Counted from the first letter of the stretch, positions 35,142-46,231 are shown. The stretch: 64,000 bases of DNA from Methylobacterium sp. C25 (GCF_021352225.1 NZ_JAAUVI010000008.1:120573-184572), one strand, 5' to 3'. Program-made: numbers and translations. Notes: generated from the sequence alone by a model not told the origin.

Positions 35142-35314
35142 TCTGCTGGCAATGATGCGCGAGGATTGTTTACGTAGTGGTCAGCCTCTAATCGCCGCGG
35201 ACGGCTCGCACGAAGGCACGGGCAAGAGGCCGAGGTGCCTCGCAGGCGGCGTCTCTTGATCTTGCTGTGGTCCTCTGGCCTATCATGTGTTCGGCGCAAA
35301 TCACGGCTGCAGCC

Positions 35315-35340
35315 GGAACCGACTGGCACGGAGCCGGGTT
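35315..35340 (+). promoter_or_regulatory. near-consensus sigma-EcfG promoter (GGAAC-N17-GGTT)
   Basis: GGAAC (35315-35319), 17 bases, GGTT (35337-35340), 39 bases before the 55-residue gene. The -10 differs from CGTT in one base; the same GGTT variant occurs before the KGG-protein gene. Confidence 0.5.
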
Positions 35341-35378
35341 CGTCACCATCTCGGGAAGGACACGTTGTGGGAGCCGTG

Positions 35379-35546
35379 ATGAAGCAGACCCGATCAGCCT
35401 CCGCGAAGCGCCAGCCCAGCATCGGCAAGTGGATCGATGCCGCGGCCGAAGGTCTCGGACGCCTGCTCGAGGCGCTCGGTCCTCAGCCGCAGCTCAAGCC
35501 GATCCCGGTCAAGGTGCGTTCGGGGCGCACACCGGGCGGCCGCTGA
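35379..35546 (+). CDS. 55-residue basic protein, putative stress-regulated orphan
   Basis: A 55-residue protein with a basic N-terminus, a single amphipathic helix (IGKWIDAAAEGLGRLLEALG) and a basic, proline-containing tail (LKPIPVKVRSGRTPGGR). No family recognised. Support for it as a real gene: a GTGGGAG ribosome site, a near-consensus sigma-EcfG promoter 39 bases upstream and a good terminator 31 bases downstream. It sits in the stress cluster and may be a small stress protein or membrane-surface peptide. Confidence 0.65.
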   Translation: MKQTRSASAKRQPSIGKWIDAAAEGLGRLLEALGPQPQLKPIPVKVRSGRTPGGR

Positions 35547-35577
35547 GCGCCGTCCCGATGTTTCGAATGAGCTTCGA

Positions 35578-35610
35578 CGCCGCTGGAGAGACCAGCGGCG
35601 TTTTTGTTTT
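35578..35610 (+). terminator. intrinsic terminator of the 55-residue gene
   Basis: CGCCGCTGG (35578-35586) pairs with CCAGCGGCG (35592-35600) around AGAGA and is followed by TTTTTGTTTT. It is 31 bases after the stop codon. Confidence 0.88.
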
Positions 35611-35863
35611 CTGAGCCGAGATCTCGAGGAGTGCGGGCCGTCAAGCGGCCGAGCAGGCGCGCCTGCGCAATCTTCCGGGTACGTGAGCGGCAGCAGACCC
35701 GAGTTTTTCACCACATCCGGTCCGCTCCCTGATTGCAGCCGCGCTTTGCGCTCGACTAAGCCTGCACGGAGCAGCTCGCGGTCGAGGGAGGGCAGACCGC
35801 TGTTGCGGTCCACCGGCCTCAGGTCCCCGATCGAACGACCTGCCGGCGCGGAGTCTCGTCCAG
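35611..35863. other. intergenic stretch without a recognisable gene
   Basis: Between the terminator and the DUF2865 gene I see no supported ORF, RNA motif or repeat. It presumably holds the DUF2865 promoter. Confidence 0.5.
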
Positions 35864-36928
35864 ATGGAATTCGGCAAGCGTAGGCAGCCCGACTGTCCGG
35901 CGGCCCTCGTGTCGGGCGGCAAACCCGCTCAACGCCAGCGCATCGTCCGAACGGCTCTGGCCGGCCTGATCCTCGGCTTCGGCGGCGTCACTGCGGGCAC
36001 GAGCCTCGTCCAGGCGTCTGATCGGGGCGGCGTGTTCGACTTCTTCGGCCAGCTCTTCGGTGCACCACAACGCCAGGTCGAAGCCTACCCGGCGGAGATC
36101 CGCCCCGCGCCCCGTCGCTATTCGTCGCTGCCGGATGCCCGCCGCGTGACCGAGACGCGCCAGCGCCATTATTCGCCGCGGCCGGTCTCCCTCGTCGATC
36201 TGGACGGGCGGTCGAAGCGAGCCCAGGCCCGGCGCAAGGGCAAGCCCATGGCCGCCGGTCTATCGGACAGGCCCGTCTCTGCGAGCGGTCCCCTGAGCGT
36301 ATGCGTACGCACCTGCGACGGCTACATGTTCCCGCTCGGTGCCCGCCACTCCCAGCAGGAGGTGCCGACGCATGAGGCCGCCTGCGCCGCCGCCTGCCCG
36401 GACGCGCCGACCGCCCTCTACACGCTGCCCTGGGGCAAGACCGAGCTCGACCAGGTCGTCAGCCTCAAGGGCCAACCCTATCTCGCGGCAGCCTGGGCGA
36501 ACGTCTACAAGACGAAGCGGGTGGAGAGCTGCAACTGCCGCGCCCCAGGCAGCACCGCGGCCCCACTCTCCATCGAGCACGATCCCACCATTCGACCCGG
36601 CGACATCGTCGCCACCGAGACCAGCGCTGCCGTGGTGACGCGCCTGTCGAAAGGCGACGTCGAGGTCGAAGACTATCGCAGCACGAAACGGCTGAGCCCG
36701 GCCGGGCGCCGCTTCGTCGAGTTGCGTATCGGCGCCCTGCGGCGGGACGCCGCCGAGCGCTCGTTCCGGCGCTCCATGCGGACGGTCACGGCCGCGAACG
36801 ACCGCGTCCGCGTCGCAGACGCCTCGGGCGCCCAGGTCCGCATCGGATCGGCAGAGGGCGAGCCGGCGCTGAAGACAACCGGTTTCGCGCCCGTGCGGGT
36901 GCTGGTCCCGTCTCCCTTCGTGTACTGA
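35864..36928 (+). CDS. DUF2865 domain exported protein
   Basis: A 354-residue protein with an N-terminal membrane/signal segment (TALAGLILGFGGVTAGTSLV), a disordered Arg/Pro-rich stretch, and the DUF2865 domain from about residue 140 (LSVCVRTCDGYMFPLG), with cysteines in CAAACPDAPTALYTLP and VESCNCRAPG. DUF2865 is typical of Hyphomicrobiales; the function is unknown. The domain's paired cysteines suggest disulfides and a periplasmic location. ATG 35864 gives a 25-residue lead before the hydrophobic segment. Confidence 0.82.
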   Translation: MEFGKRRQPDCPAALVSGGKPAQRQRIVRTALAGLILGFGGVTAGTSLVQASDRGGVFDFFGQLFGAPQRQVEAYPAEIRPAPRRYSSLPDARRVTETRQRHYSPRPVSLVDLDGRSKRAQARRKGKPMAAGLSDRPVSASGPLSVCVRTCDGYMFPLGARHSQQEVPTHEAACAAACPDAPTALYTLPWGKTELDQVVSLKGQPYLAAAWANVYKTKRVESCNCRAPGSTAAPLSIEHDPTIRPGDIVATETSAAVVTRLSKGDVEVEDYRSTKRLSPAGRRFVELRIGALRRDAAERSFRRSMRTVTAANDRVRVADASGAQVRIGSAEGEPALKTTGFAPVRVLVPSPFVY

Positions 36929-37005
36929 GCGCGACCGGGCGATTTGTGGTTCGCCGCGGTCTGTCGTAGGCGGCCGGCGACCCGTTCCCAACCTCCGCGA
37001 CAGAC

Positions 37006-37941
37006 ATGGCGACGACCGACACGACCGGCACAGCAGCGCCGGAACCGGCTTTCGATCCGGCTCTTCCGGCCAGCGGCACGCTCGAGCAGCTGACGCCTCT
37101 CGTGCGCCGCCGGATCTGCGCCAATGGCGGCCCGTTCACGGCGAGCGGCACCTGCAGCTATATCGTCGGGCGAGGCGAGGTCGCGGTGATCGATCCCGGC
37201 CCGGACGATGCGGACCACGTCGCCGCGCTGGTCTCCGCCACCAAGGGCGAGAGGGTCTCGGCCATCGTCGTCACGCATACCCATCGCGACCACTCACCGG
37301 GCGCGCGCCGCCTCCAGTCGCTGACCGGGGCGCCGATCGTCGGATGCGGACCTCATCGCGCCGCACGCGAGCTGGCGGAGGGAGAGTTCCCGCATCTCGA
37401 CGCCAGCGCAGACCGCGAGCATCGGCCGGACCGCGAACTCGGCGATGGCAGCACCGTCACCGGCGAGGGCTGGACACTGACGGCGCTCGCCACGCCGGGC
37501 CACACGATGAATCATCTGGCCTTTGCGCTCGCCGAGGAAAACGCCCTGTTCTCCGGCGACCACGTCATGGCATGGTCGACGACTGTGGTGGCGCCGCCCG
37601 ACGGGTCGATGCGCGCCTATATGAGTTCCCTCGACAAGCTGCGCGACCGGCCCGAAACGATCTTCTGGCCCGGCCATGGCGGCCCGGTGCGCGATCCACG
37701 TCGCTTCGTCCGCGGCCTCGCCGGCCATCGGCGGCAGCGCGAGGCGGCGATCCGCGCACGCATCGCGGCCGGGGACCGCGACATCCGCGCGATCGTGCTC
37801 GCCGTGTACCAGGGGCTTGCCCCGGCCCTGCGCGGCGCGGCCGCGCTCTCCGTCTTCGCGCATCTCGAGGACATGGTCGCCCGTGGTCTCGTGCGCAGCG
37901 ACGGGCCGCCTCGCCTCGATGGGGTTTTCGAGCCGGCGTGA
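37006..37941 (+). CDS. metallo-beta-lactamase fold hydrolase (LACTB2-like)
   Basis: A 311-residue hydrolase of the metallo-beta-lactamase superfamily. The HxHxDH zinc site is VVTHTHRDHSPGA (near residue 90), followed by ATPGHTMNHLAFAL, LFSGDHVMAWSTTVV and WPGHGGPVRDPRR, which complete the dinuclear site. A C-terminal winged-helix-like tail (AALSVFAHLEDMVARGLVR) matches the LACTB2-like group, whose mammalian member is a ribonuclease. The bacterial substrate is unknown. It precedes map by 27 bases and may be coexpressed. Confidence 0.9.
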   Translation: MATTDTTGTAAPEPAFDPALPASGTLEQLTPLVRRRICANGGPFTASGTCSYIVGRGEVAVIDPGPDDADHVAALVSATKGERVSAIVVTHTHRDHSPGARRLQSLTGAPIVGCGPHRAARELAEGEFPHLDASADREHRPDRELGDGSTVTGEGWTLTALATPGHTMNHLAFALAEENALFSGDHVMAWSTTVVAPPDGSMRAYMSSLDKLRDRPETIFWPGHGGPVRDPRRFVRGLAGHRRQREAAIRARIAAGDRDIRAIVLAVYQGLAPALRGAAALSVFAHLEDMVARGLVRSDGPPRLDGVFEPA

Positions 37942-37968
37942 GTCCGCGTCTCGACGAAGGGAAAAAGC

Positions 37969-38721
37969 ATGACGGTGTCGAGCGACGACGAGCTGACGGC
38001 GCTGAAGCTGATCGGGCGGATCGTGGCCGATGCGCTGGCAACGATGGGCAAGGCCATCGAGCCGGGCATGACCACCCGCGAGCTCGACGCGATCGGGCGG
38101 CGGGTCATGGAGGCGGCCGGGGCGCGGCCGGCCCCGGAACTGGTCTACGGCTTTCCCGGGGCGACCTGCATCAGCGTCAACGAGGAGGTGGCCCACGGCA
38201 TCCCCGGGGATCGCCGGATCATGCAGGGAGACCTCGTCAATATCGACGTCTCCGCGGAGAAGGACGGTTATTTCTCGGATACCGGCGCATCCTTCGCGGT
38301 GCCGCCCGTGACGCGAAAGGTCGAGCGGCTCTGCAAGGACGGTCGCCGGGCGATGTGGACCGGCCTGCGCGAGGTCGGTGCCGGCAAGCCGCTGGCCGGC
38401 ATCGGCAGGGCCGTCGGCGCCTTCGCCAAGAAGAACGGCTATACGCTGGTGCGCAACCTCGCGAGCCACGGCGTCGGCCTGTCGCTCCACGAAGAGCCCA
38501 CCGAGATCGCGACCTGGCCCGATGCCTCCGAGCGCCGTCTCATGGAGGAGGGGCTGGTCTTCACCGTCGAGCCGTTCCTGTCGCTCGGCGCTACCTTTGC
38601 CGAGGACGGCGACGATCCCTGGACCCTCTACAGCCAGCCCAACGCGCTCACCGTCCAGTACGAGCATACCGTCGTCGCCACGCGCAATGGGCCGCTGATC
38701 CTGTCGATGCCCAGCCAATAG
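37969..38721 (+). CDS. map: methionine aminopeptidase type I
   Basis: A 250-residue enzyme that removes the initiator methionine. The five metal ligands are in place: two aspartates in NIDVSAEKDGYFSDTGASF, a histidine in NLASHGVGLSLHEEP, and glutamates in FTVEPFLS and VQYEHTVV. The upstream CISVNEEVAHGIPG is also characteristic. It lacks the N-terminal zinc-finger extension of other MetAPs. This sequence is somewhat divergent from the main bacterial map, so a second methionine aminopeptidase elsewhere is possible. Confidence 0.92.
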   Translation: MTVSSDDELTALKLIGRIVADALATMGKAIEPGMTTRELDAIGRRVMEAAGARPAPELVYGFPGATCISVNEEVAHGIPGDRRIMQGDLVNIDVSAEKDGYFSDTGASFAVPPVTRKVERLCKDGRRAMWTGLREVGAGKPLAGIGRAVGAFAKKNGYTLVRNLASHGVGLSLHEEPTEIATWPDASERRLMEEGLVFTVEPFLSLGATFAEDGDDPWTLYSQPNALTVQYEHTVVATRNGPLILSMPSQ

Positions 38722-38737
38722 GGCAGGGGCTCGTCGT

Positions 38738-39517
38738 CTACTTCAAGGCGATGGCGAGGTTGGCGACCTCGTCGAGATAGGCGCGGATACGGTCGGCGTT
38801 GTCGCCGAGGTCGCGCGCGCCGAGGCGCGTCGCCGAACGCACGTCGATGCGCGCCCCGTCGGCCCGCGGGCGGACCCGCACGGTGATGTCGGCGGGAAGG
38901 TTGAGGACCCGGCTGCGCGCGATCGCCTCGATCCGTCCGTTGCCGACGCGGCCTCCCGGACGGATTGCCTCCACGATCTGCCACTTGCGGTTCACCGCCG
39001 CCTTGCGGGCTAGCTCGAAGGCCTCGTCGGGTTCGACATCGAGGGTCAGCGGCGCGATCTGCGTATACGCGGCGCGCTGGGCCTCGCGCGCTTGCGGGCC
39101 GGGATCGGGCGGATAGCGCCCATCACGCGCCGCGAAGGCCACCCGCGAACGGGAGAAGGCCGGGGGCTGGTCGAGATCGGTGGAGACGTCGGTGATGGCC
39201 GGCAGGCGCAGGCCACGCAGGGCGGCATAGGCGGGATAGGCCAGCACCAGGGCGGCGATGAAGACGCCGAGGATGGCAGCGCCGATGCCGCGCGCCCCCT
39301 CGCGCCAGCCCCGCACGAAGGCGAATCCGGCAAAGACGAGGGCCAGCCCCGCCAGCACGACGCCGCTGCCGAGAACTGCCAGCGCCGGACCCGGTTCCGC
39401 GCGCTGGCTGCGCACCATCACGAGGGCGATGACGCTCACCAGGGCAGCGAAAAAGGCCATGCTTCGGGCATAGCCGCCGGCGCGGGTGACGGGATCCTGG
39501 ATGGGCTGTCGGCGCAT
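38738..39517 (-). CDS. DUF1499 domain membrane protein
   Basis: A 259-residue protein with three hydrophobic helices in its first 110 residues (SMAFFAALVSVIALVMV, LAVLGSGVVLAGLALVFAG, GIGAAILGVFIAALVLAYP) and a C-terminal DUF1499 domain (IAPLTLDVEPDEAFELARKA onward). The domain is found in bacterial and plant chloroplast proteins; no role is established. Start at ATG 39517 (MRRQPIQDP); the upstream extension is poor. It is convergent with map and divergent from the MarR gene. Confidence 0.82.
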   Translation of the reverse strand: MRRQPIQDPVTRAGGYARSMAFFAALVSVIALVMVRSQRAEPGPALAVLGSGVVLAGLALVFAGFAFVRGWREGARGIGAAILGVFIAALVLAYPAYAALRGLRLPAITDVSTDLDQPPAFSRSRVAFAARDGRYPPDPGPQAREAQRAAYTQIAPLTLDVEPDEAFELARKAAVNRKWQIVEAIRPGGRVGNGRIEAIARSRVLNLPADITVRVRPRADGARIDVRSATRLGARDLGDNADRIRAYLDEVANLAIALK

Positions 39518-39647
39518 GTGGCGGAGTCGGCTGTGGATCCGAGGCCTGTCGAAACTCGGACGCACGCTACAGGGCGGTGAACACCCACGCCAGTGAGCAA
39601 GGCTGCGACTGCCGCGCCCGAATGGGCTCTGCTACAAGCCGGAGATC

Positions 39648-40130
39648 ATGCCGAGCCAGAACGCCCCCATCGATCACCCCGCCGAGACGTCGGCGACCGA
39701 TCCGATGCGGGTTTGGTTCCGTTTCGTCCGGCTGCACCGCCGGGTCACGGCCGCGGTCGGCGCAGAGCTGCGCGCGCTCGGATTGTCGATCCCCCAGTTC
39801 GACGTGCTTTCGACCCTCACGGAGCAGGAGGGCCTGACCCAGCAGGATCTCGCCGGCCGGCTCTATGTCACGAAGGGGAACGTCTCGGGGCTGATCGACC
39901 GGCTCGTCGAAGCCGGTATGGTCGAGCGACGCGCCATTCCAGGCGACCGACGCTCCCACGCACTGCATCTCACCGAGGTGGGATCGAAACTGGCGAAACA
40001 GGGGCTCGCCGTGCAGACCGCCTATGTCGGCCGCACGCTCGGCCGGCTCGATTCCGGCAGTATCGCGGAGCTCGAACGACTCGTGCTGCTCTGGCGCGAA
40101 CACGCACGCAGCGACACTTCGGCAGCCTGA
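39648..40130 (+). CDS. MarR family transcriptional regulator
   Basis: A 160-residue winged-helix regulator. It has an N-terminal dimerisation helix (FRFVRLHRRVTAAVGAELRA), a helix-turn-helix (LTQQDLAGRLYVTKGNVSGL), and the wing with the conserved DRRSHALHLTE motif. MarR proteins usually bind aromatic or oxidative ligands and repress a nearby gene; the divergent DUF1499 gene is the only close candidate. Start ATG 39648 gives a 20-residue disordered lead. Confidence 0.92.
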   Translation: MPSQNAPIDHPAETSATDPMRVWFRFVRLHRRVTAAVGAELRALGLSIPQFDVLSTLTEQEGLTQQDLAGRLYVTKGNVSGLIDRLVEAGMVERRAIPGDRRSHALHLTEVGSKLAKQGLAVQTAYVGRTLGRLDSGSIAELERLVLLWREHARSDTSAA

Positions 40131-40221
40131 TCAGTCAGGCCAACCCAAGTCGCAAGGCATCATCCGCGAACTGGAGACCAGCAGGCGTTAGGCCGGCCCC
40201 AGCTTCACGGGTCTGACAACA

Positions 40222-40407
40222 TCATTCGCCGGCGCGGCCGGTCGACTGACCTCCCTTGCGACCGGCTGTCGAGGCAAGCTCGCGGTCCTGGGAGAATGAG
40301 CGCTTGTCGGCGGGCACCGACCGACCGCCCTTGCTGGCGATTTCACGCTGCCGCTCTGCGTTCATCGACGCAAAGCCTCGCTTCGAGGTGGAATTACCGG
40401 ATGCCAT
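40222..40407 (-). CDS. KGG-motif stress-induced small protein
   Basis: A 61-residue, highly charged, glycine-containing protein with two KGG motifs (REIASKGGRSV and TAGRKGGQS), like YciG/con-10-type stress-induced proteins. Such hydrophilic proteins accumulate in stationary or desiccation stress. Start at ATG 40407 with a strong GAGGAGG ribosome site; the 12-codon upstream extension is not conserved-looking. A near-consensus sigma-EcfG promoter lies 35 bases upstream. Confidence 0.9.
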   Translation of the reverse strand: MASGNSTSKRGFASMNAERQREIASKGGRSVPADKRSFSQDRELASTAGRKGGQSTGRAGE

Positions 40408-40441
40408 CAGCGCCTCCTCGGCTAAGTTTTCACAACCGGAC

Positions 40442-40466
40442 AACCGGCAGCCAATTCGATGGTTCC
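40442..40466 (-). promoter_or_regulatory. near-consensus sigma-EcfG promoter of the KGG gene (GGAAC-N16-GGTT)
   Basis: On the minus strand GGAAC (40466-40462), 16 bases, GGTT (40445-40442), 35 bases before the start codon. KGG-type stress proteins are commonly under the general stress sigma factor, which supports the call despite the single -10 mismatch. Confidence 0.6.
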
Positions 40467-40757
40467 TTGGCTGTATCCGTGCCCGAGACCCGAAACTCAG
40501 TACCGTTCACTCGTTTGGCGGGTCGCCAAGCTTGGGACATAGGAAGTCAAGCGTGAGCGGAAACCGGCAGATTGCAAAAAAGTGCATGTTCGCGCGAAGT
40601 TGAGGTGCATAACCTCACATACCGGGCGCAGCGGAGCGGATCTGGCGGTGTTCGAGATTTTTGACAGGCAGGACGTCAGCCGCTACGCGCCGCATGATCG
40701 GCCGGCCGGAGCGCATCGTGACGCGCGGCTGTCGGCAGGGGATCATCCAGACAGATC
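40467..40757. other. intergenic stretch, probably promoter of the cNMP-binding gene
   Basis: No supported gene. It contains a TTGACA hexamer near 40670 that could be a -35 element, with no convincing -10. The stretch near 40500-40620 is slightly AT-richer than the surroundings. Confidence 0.35.
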
Positions 40758-41210
40758 ATGACGCTCGACACCGAGGTCTCATCCCTCAAGCAGGTGCCGC
40801 TGTTTCGCGAGGTTGAGCCGTCGCGGCTGAAGCTCCTCGCCTTCACCAGCGAGCGCGTGAATTTCGAGAGCGGGCAGCGGTTCTTCTCGCAGGGCGACGA
40901 ATCCGACGCGGCCTTCCTGATCCTGGAAGGCTCGGCGGCCGTGTCCCTGGACGGCCCGCAGGGCGCCGTTCAGCTCGCCCTGCTGGGCGCGGATGCGCTG
41001 GTCGGAGAAATGGGCATCCTCGCCGACCAGCCGCGCTCGGCAACGGTGATCGCCGAGAGCGCCGTGACGGCGTTGCGCATCGACCGCGGCGTGTTTCTGG
41101 AATTGCTGGCCCAGTTTCCGCAGATCGGCATCGCGGTCATGCGCGAACTGGCTCTGCGGCTCGAGCAGACGAACCGCCAACTCGCCAGCCGACCGGGCGG
41201 CGACCGGTAA
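40758..41210 (+). CDS. cyclic nucleotide-binding domain protein without DNA-binding domain
   Basis: A 150-residue stand-alone CNB domain. It shows FFSQGDESDAAFLILEGSAAV and the phosphate-binding cassette GEMGILADQPRSATVIAE, with the arginine in QPRSA that contacts the nucleotide phosphate. After residue 110 only a terminal helix follows (MRELALRLEQTNRQLA); there is no Crp-type helix-turn-helix. It may bind cAMP/cGMP and act through protein contacts. Its target is unknown; neighbouring genes give no clear hint. Confidence 0.88.
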   Translation: MTLDTEVSSLKQVPLFREVEPSRLKLLAFTSERVNFESGQRFFSQGDESDAAFLILEGSAAVSLDGPQGAVQLALLGADALVGEMGILADQPRSATVIAESAVTALRIDRGVFLELLAQFPQIGIAVMRELALRLEQTNRQLASRPGGDR

Positions 41211-41222
41211 GCAGGCCGGCAA

Positions 41223-41660
41223 TCACTCGTAACTGATGAATTCCATCAGCGAGCCGTCCGGATCGCGAAAATAGACGCTGCTTCCTGGACCCGCCGCCCC
41301 GTTGCGGTCCACCGGCCCGAGTTCGACCGGAACACCGTGCCGGGCAAGATGCGCCATGGCCTCCTCGATCGGGCCGGACCAGCGAAAGCAGAGATCGCTG
41401 CCGCCGGGCTCAACCGGCTTCGCAGCGACGGGATCGCCGATCTGCCCCGGACCATGCACGTTGAGCTGGATTCCGCCGAAGCGGAACCGCACACCCTTGC
41501 GGAACGGCACGACCTCGGCGCCGAGCACGTCGCGATAGAAGGCCGTGGACCGCTCCCAGTCCGAAACGTGGATCACGCAATGGTCGAGATGGATCGCCGG
41601 GCTGAGGCCGGCCACCGGCGCGGGGCCGGATTCATCGAGGAAAGTCTGTGGGTCGGCCAT
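41223..41660 (-). CDS. VOC (glyoxalase/bleomycin resistance-like) family protein
   Basis: A 145-residue vicinal oxygen chelate protein with two beta-alpha-beta-beta-beta modules: AIHLDHCVIHVSDWERSTAF (first metal-ligand region) with FRFGGIQLNVHGPG, and GPIEEAMAHLARHGVPVELG with VYFRDPDGSLMEFISYE (second). Metal-ligand histidines and glutamate are at the expected ends. The pattern resembles small dioxygenases or fosfomycin-thiol-transferase-like proteins, but no substrate can be assigned. Start at ATG 41660; longer frames are shadows. Confidence 0.88.
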   Translation of the reverse strand: MADPQTFLDESGPAPVAGLSPAIHLDHCVIHVSDWERSTAFYRDVLGAEVVPFRKGVRFRFGGIQLNVHGPGQIGDPVAAKPVEPGGSDLCFRWSGPIEEAMAHLARHGVPVELGPVDRNGAAGPGSSVYFRDPDGSLMEFISYE

Positions 41661-41852
41661 GCCTGTCCTGCTCCCGCTTTTCACATCGAAATCGTCGTCG
41701 CTGCGCTCTGCCACGAGACGAAATAGGGCAGCCGCCGCCGCAATTGCGCGCCCTCTTCCCCGGTCCCTGAGGCCTCGAAGACACAACCTCCTGGGTCGAG
41801 GCCGGGTATCGAAGGGGCCCGAGACCGACCCGCAAAGGCTCCGAACCGATCG

Positions 41853-42494
41853 ATGCGCGCCAGCCGGATCCTCTTCGCCCTCCTCGCCATCGTGCCACTG
41901 GCGGCGTGCCAGTCCCGCATGCAGAGCGCAGGCCTTGACGACGAATCGGCCTGGTACACCGGCACGATGCCGGACAAGCCCTATGACGTTCCCCTCGTCG
42001 ATACGTCGCGGCTCGATCCGAAATTCCGCCGCCAGACCGTCCGCTACACCGGCGCCGAGAAGCCCGGCACCATCGTGGTCGACATCGACAAGCGCCAGCT
42101 CCAGCTCGTGCAGGAAGATGGTTCGGCGCTCCAATACGGCGTCGGCGTCGGCAAGCAGGGCTTTTCCTGGAAGGGCGAGGCCCGCGTCGGCCGCAAGGGC
42201 GTGTGGCCGGATTGGAGCCCGACCACGACCATGGTCTCGCTCAATCCCGACCTGCCGCGCACCCTCAAGGGCGGCATCGACAACCCTCTCGGCGCGCGCG
42301 CGCTCTACCTCTACCAGGGCAACCGCGACATTCTCTTCCGCATCCACGGCACCAACGAGCCCTGGAGCATCGGCGAGCAGATGTCGTCCGGCTGCGTGCG
42401 CATGCTGAACGAGGACATCGTCGATCTCTACCAGCGCGTGCCAGTCGGAACGACGGTGCTGATCAAGCGCAGCGGCAAGTACCGCGGCGCGTAG
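41853..42494 (+). CDS. L,D-transpeptidase, YkuD family lipoprotein
   Basis: A 213-residue peptidoglycan cross-linking enzyme. The N-terminus is a lipoprotein signal (FALLAIVPLAAC, lipobox LAAC). The YkuD domain follows from about residue 70 (TIVVDIDKRQLQLVQ) with the catalytic HGTNEPWSIG and SSGCVRMLNED motifs, including the active-site cysteine near residue 190. It forms 3-3 cross-links or anchors proteins to the wall. Several paralogues are usual in Methylobacterium. Stand-alone gene. Confidence 0.94.
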   Translation: MRASRILFALLAIVPLAACQSRMQSAGLDDESAWYTGTMPDKPYDVPLVDTSRLDPKFRRQTVRYTGAEKPGTIVVDIDKRQLQLVQEDGSALQYGVGVGKQGFSWKGEARVGRKGVWPDWSPTTTMVSLNPDLPRTLKGGIDNPLGARALYLYQGNRDILFRIHGTNEPWSIGEQMSSGCVRMLNEDIVDLYQRVPVGTTVLIKRSGKYRGA

Positions 42495-43259
42495 CGCCCC
42501 GACGCGTCTTCGCCAGGCGAGACGCCCGCGCATTGGACCAAAGGGACCGGCGCGCCCGAATACAGGGCCGCCCCACCATGCTCATGCATGGCTTCCTTCG
42601 CTCGAAGGAAGAATACGGCCGTCCTAAGCCTTGACAAAAATCCTATTTTGTGATTGATGTCTGAAACCAACCTCCCGTCACCATCGGGGGAGCACCGCGG
42701 GGTCGAGGGCGGGGCTCCTGGGAGATTTGGGCGATGCCCGCGTCGGCAGTCTCACCCGCTGCCGCCCCGGGCGGGAAAGGTCGACGCAAGGTCTGCCCGG
42801 GTCGTGGCGGGGTTCGGCGAGGAAATGCGCCGGGCTTTGGCCGACCCCTCCTGGGCGACACCGAGATGCTGTCGGCACCGTCCATTACGAGGCGGTGCGC
42901 ACGGAAGGAGGTGCCACGCAACGGTTCGGGGATGGGGGCTTCTCAGGGAGCCCGGCACCCGAACGAGTTGAGCGACAGGTCGACATCACCGAAGAGCATC
43001 GCGACGTAAAACCGGCCCGGCAGCCTCTCACGAAGGGCTCTCGGACCGCGGGACGCCGGGGACCCCCGCCTCTCGTGATCACGCGTGTCGACATGGGTCC
43101 GCGGCGTCCCGCGTCTCCCCGATCCGACACTTTTCGGGCCATGCCTCCGGCGGAAAGCCGCGCGGGGACGAGAGCGCCTGCGCGGTCCCTTGGCGGGGAA
43201 CCAGACGAGCATCCATGCGTCTTCCAAGGCGGCCAAGCTTGGCCGCGCGGAGCCTTTCG
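42495..43259. other. 765-base GC-rich intergenic region with inverted repeats and no convincing gene
   Basis: Several long frames exist, but their composition (Arg/Gly/Pro-rich) and the lack of any homologous character argue against coding. Visible elements: a TTGACA at 42631-42636 followed by an AT-rich stretch (possible promoter), an 11-bp inverted repeat (CGCGGGACGCC near 43048 with GGCGTCCCGCG near 43107) and an 18-bp perfect palindrome GCGGCCAAGCTTGGCCGC (about 43230-43247) just before the DUF3096 gene. It could be decayed DNA or host a structured RNA. Confidence 0.45.
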
Positions 43260-43412
43260 ATGACCATCACCGTCGCTCATCTGCAGCCGATCATCGCGAT
43301 CCTGGCCGGCATCCTGATCCTCGTCATGCCGCGGCTGCTCAATTACATCGTCGCGATCTACCTGATCGCAGTCGGCGTCATCGGCCTCGGCCTGTTCCGG
43401 CATCTGTCCTGA
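43260..43412 (+). CDS. DUF3096 small membrane protein
   Basis: A 50-residue protein with two hydrophobic helices (LQPIIAILAGILILVMP and YIVAIYLIAVGVIGLGLF), the DUF3096 layout. No function is known for this family; such two-helix proteins are often stress-linked. Start at ATG 43260, preceded by GCGGAG. An 18-bp perfect palindrome ends about 12 bases before the start and may be an operator. Confidence 0.85.
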   Translation: MTITVAHLQPIIAILAGILILVMPRLLNYIVAIYLIAVGVIGLGLFRHLS

Positions 43413-43553
43413 GCGGCGACATCGGGGGAAAACCGTTACTGGATCGGGCCGGGACGCGAGCCGTTCATCTTGCATTGCATCATGAGGTGGTCCAACCCCC
43501 GCAACGAGGCCAAGCCCTTTGCCGGCGACACCACGATCTGACGGACGAGACAG

Positions 43554-46217
<2,664 letters not shown>

Positions 46218-46231
46218 GGAGCTGCCGTTTT

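Noticed and set aside
42811-42845. Segment resembling the GAGGAAAGTCC region of RNase P RNA
   Set aside because: Only a few bases match and none of the other conserved RNase P RNA blocks or the closing helix is present.
42727-43263. 178-codon frame in the 765-base intergenic region
   Set aside because: Arg/Gly/Pro-rich composition, overlaps inverted repeats and lacks a ribosome site or similarity to known families.
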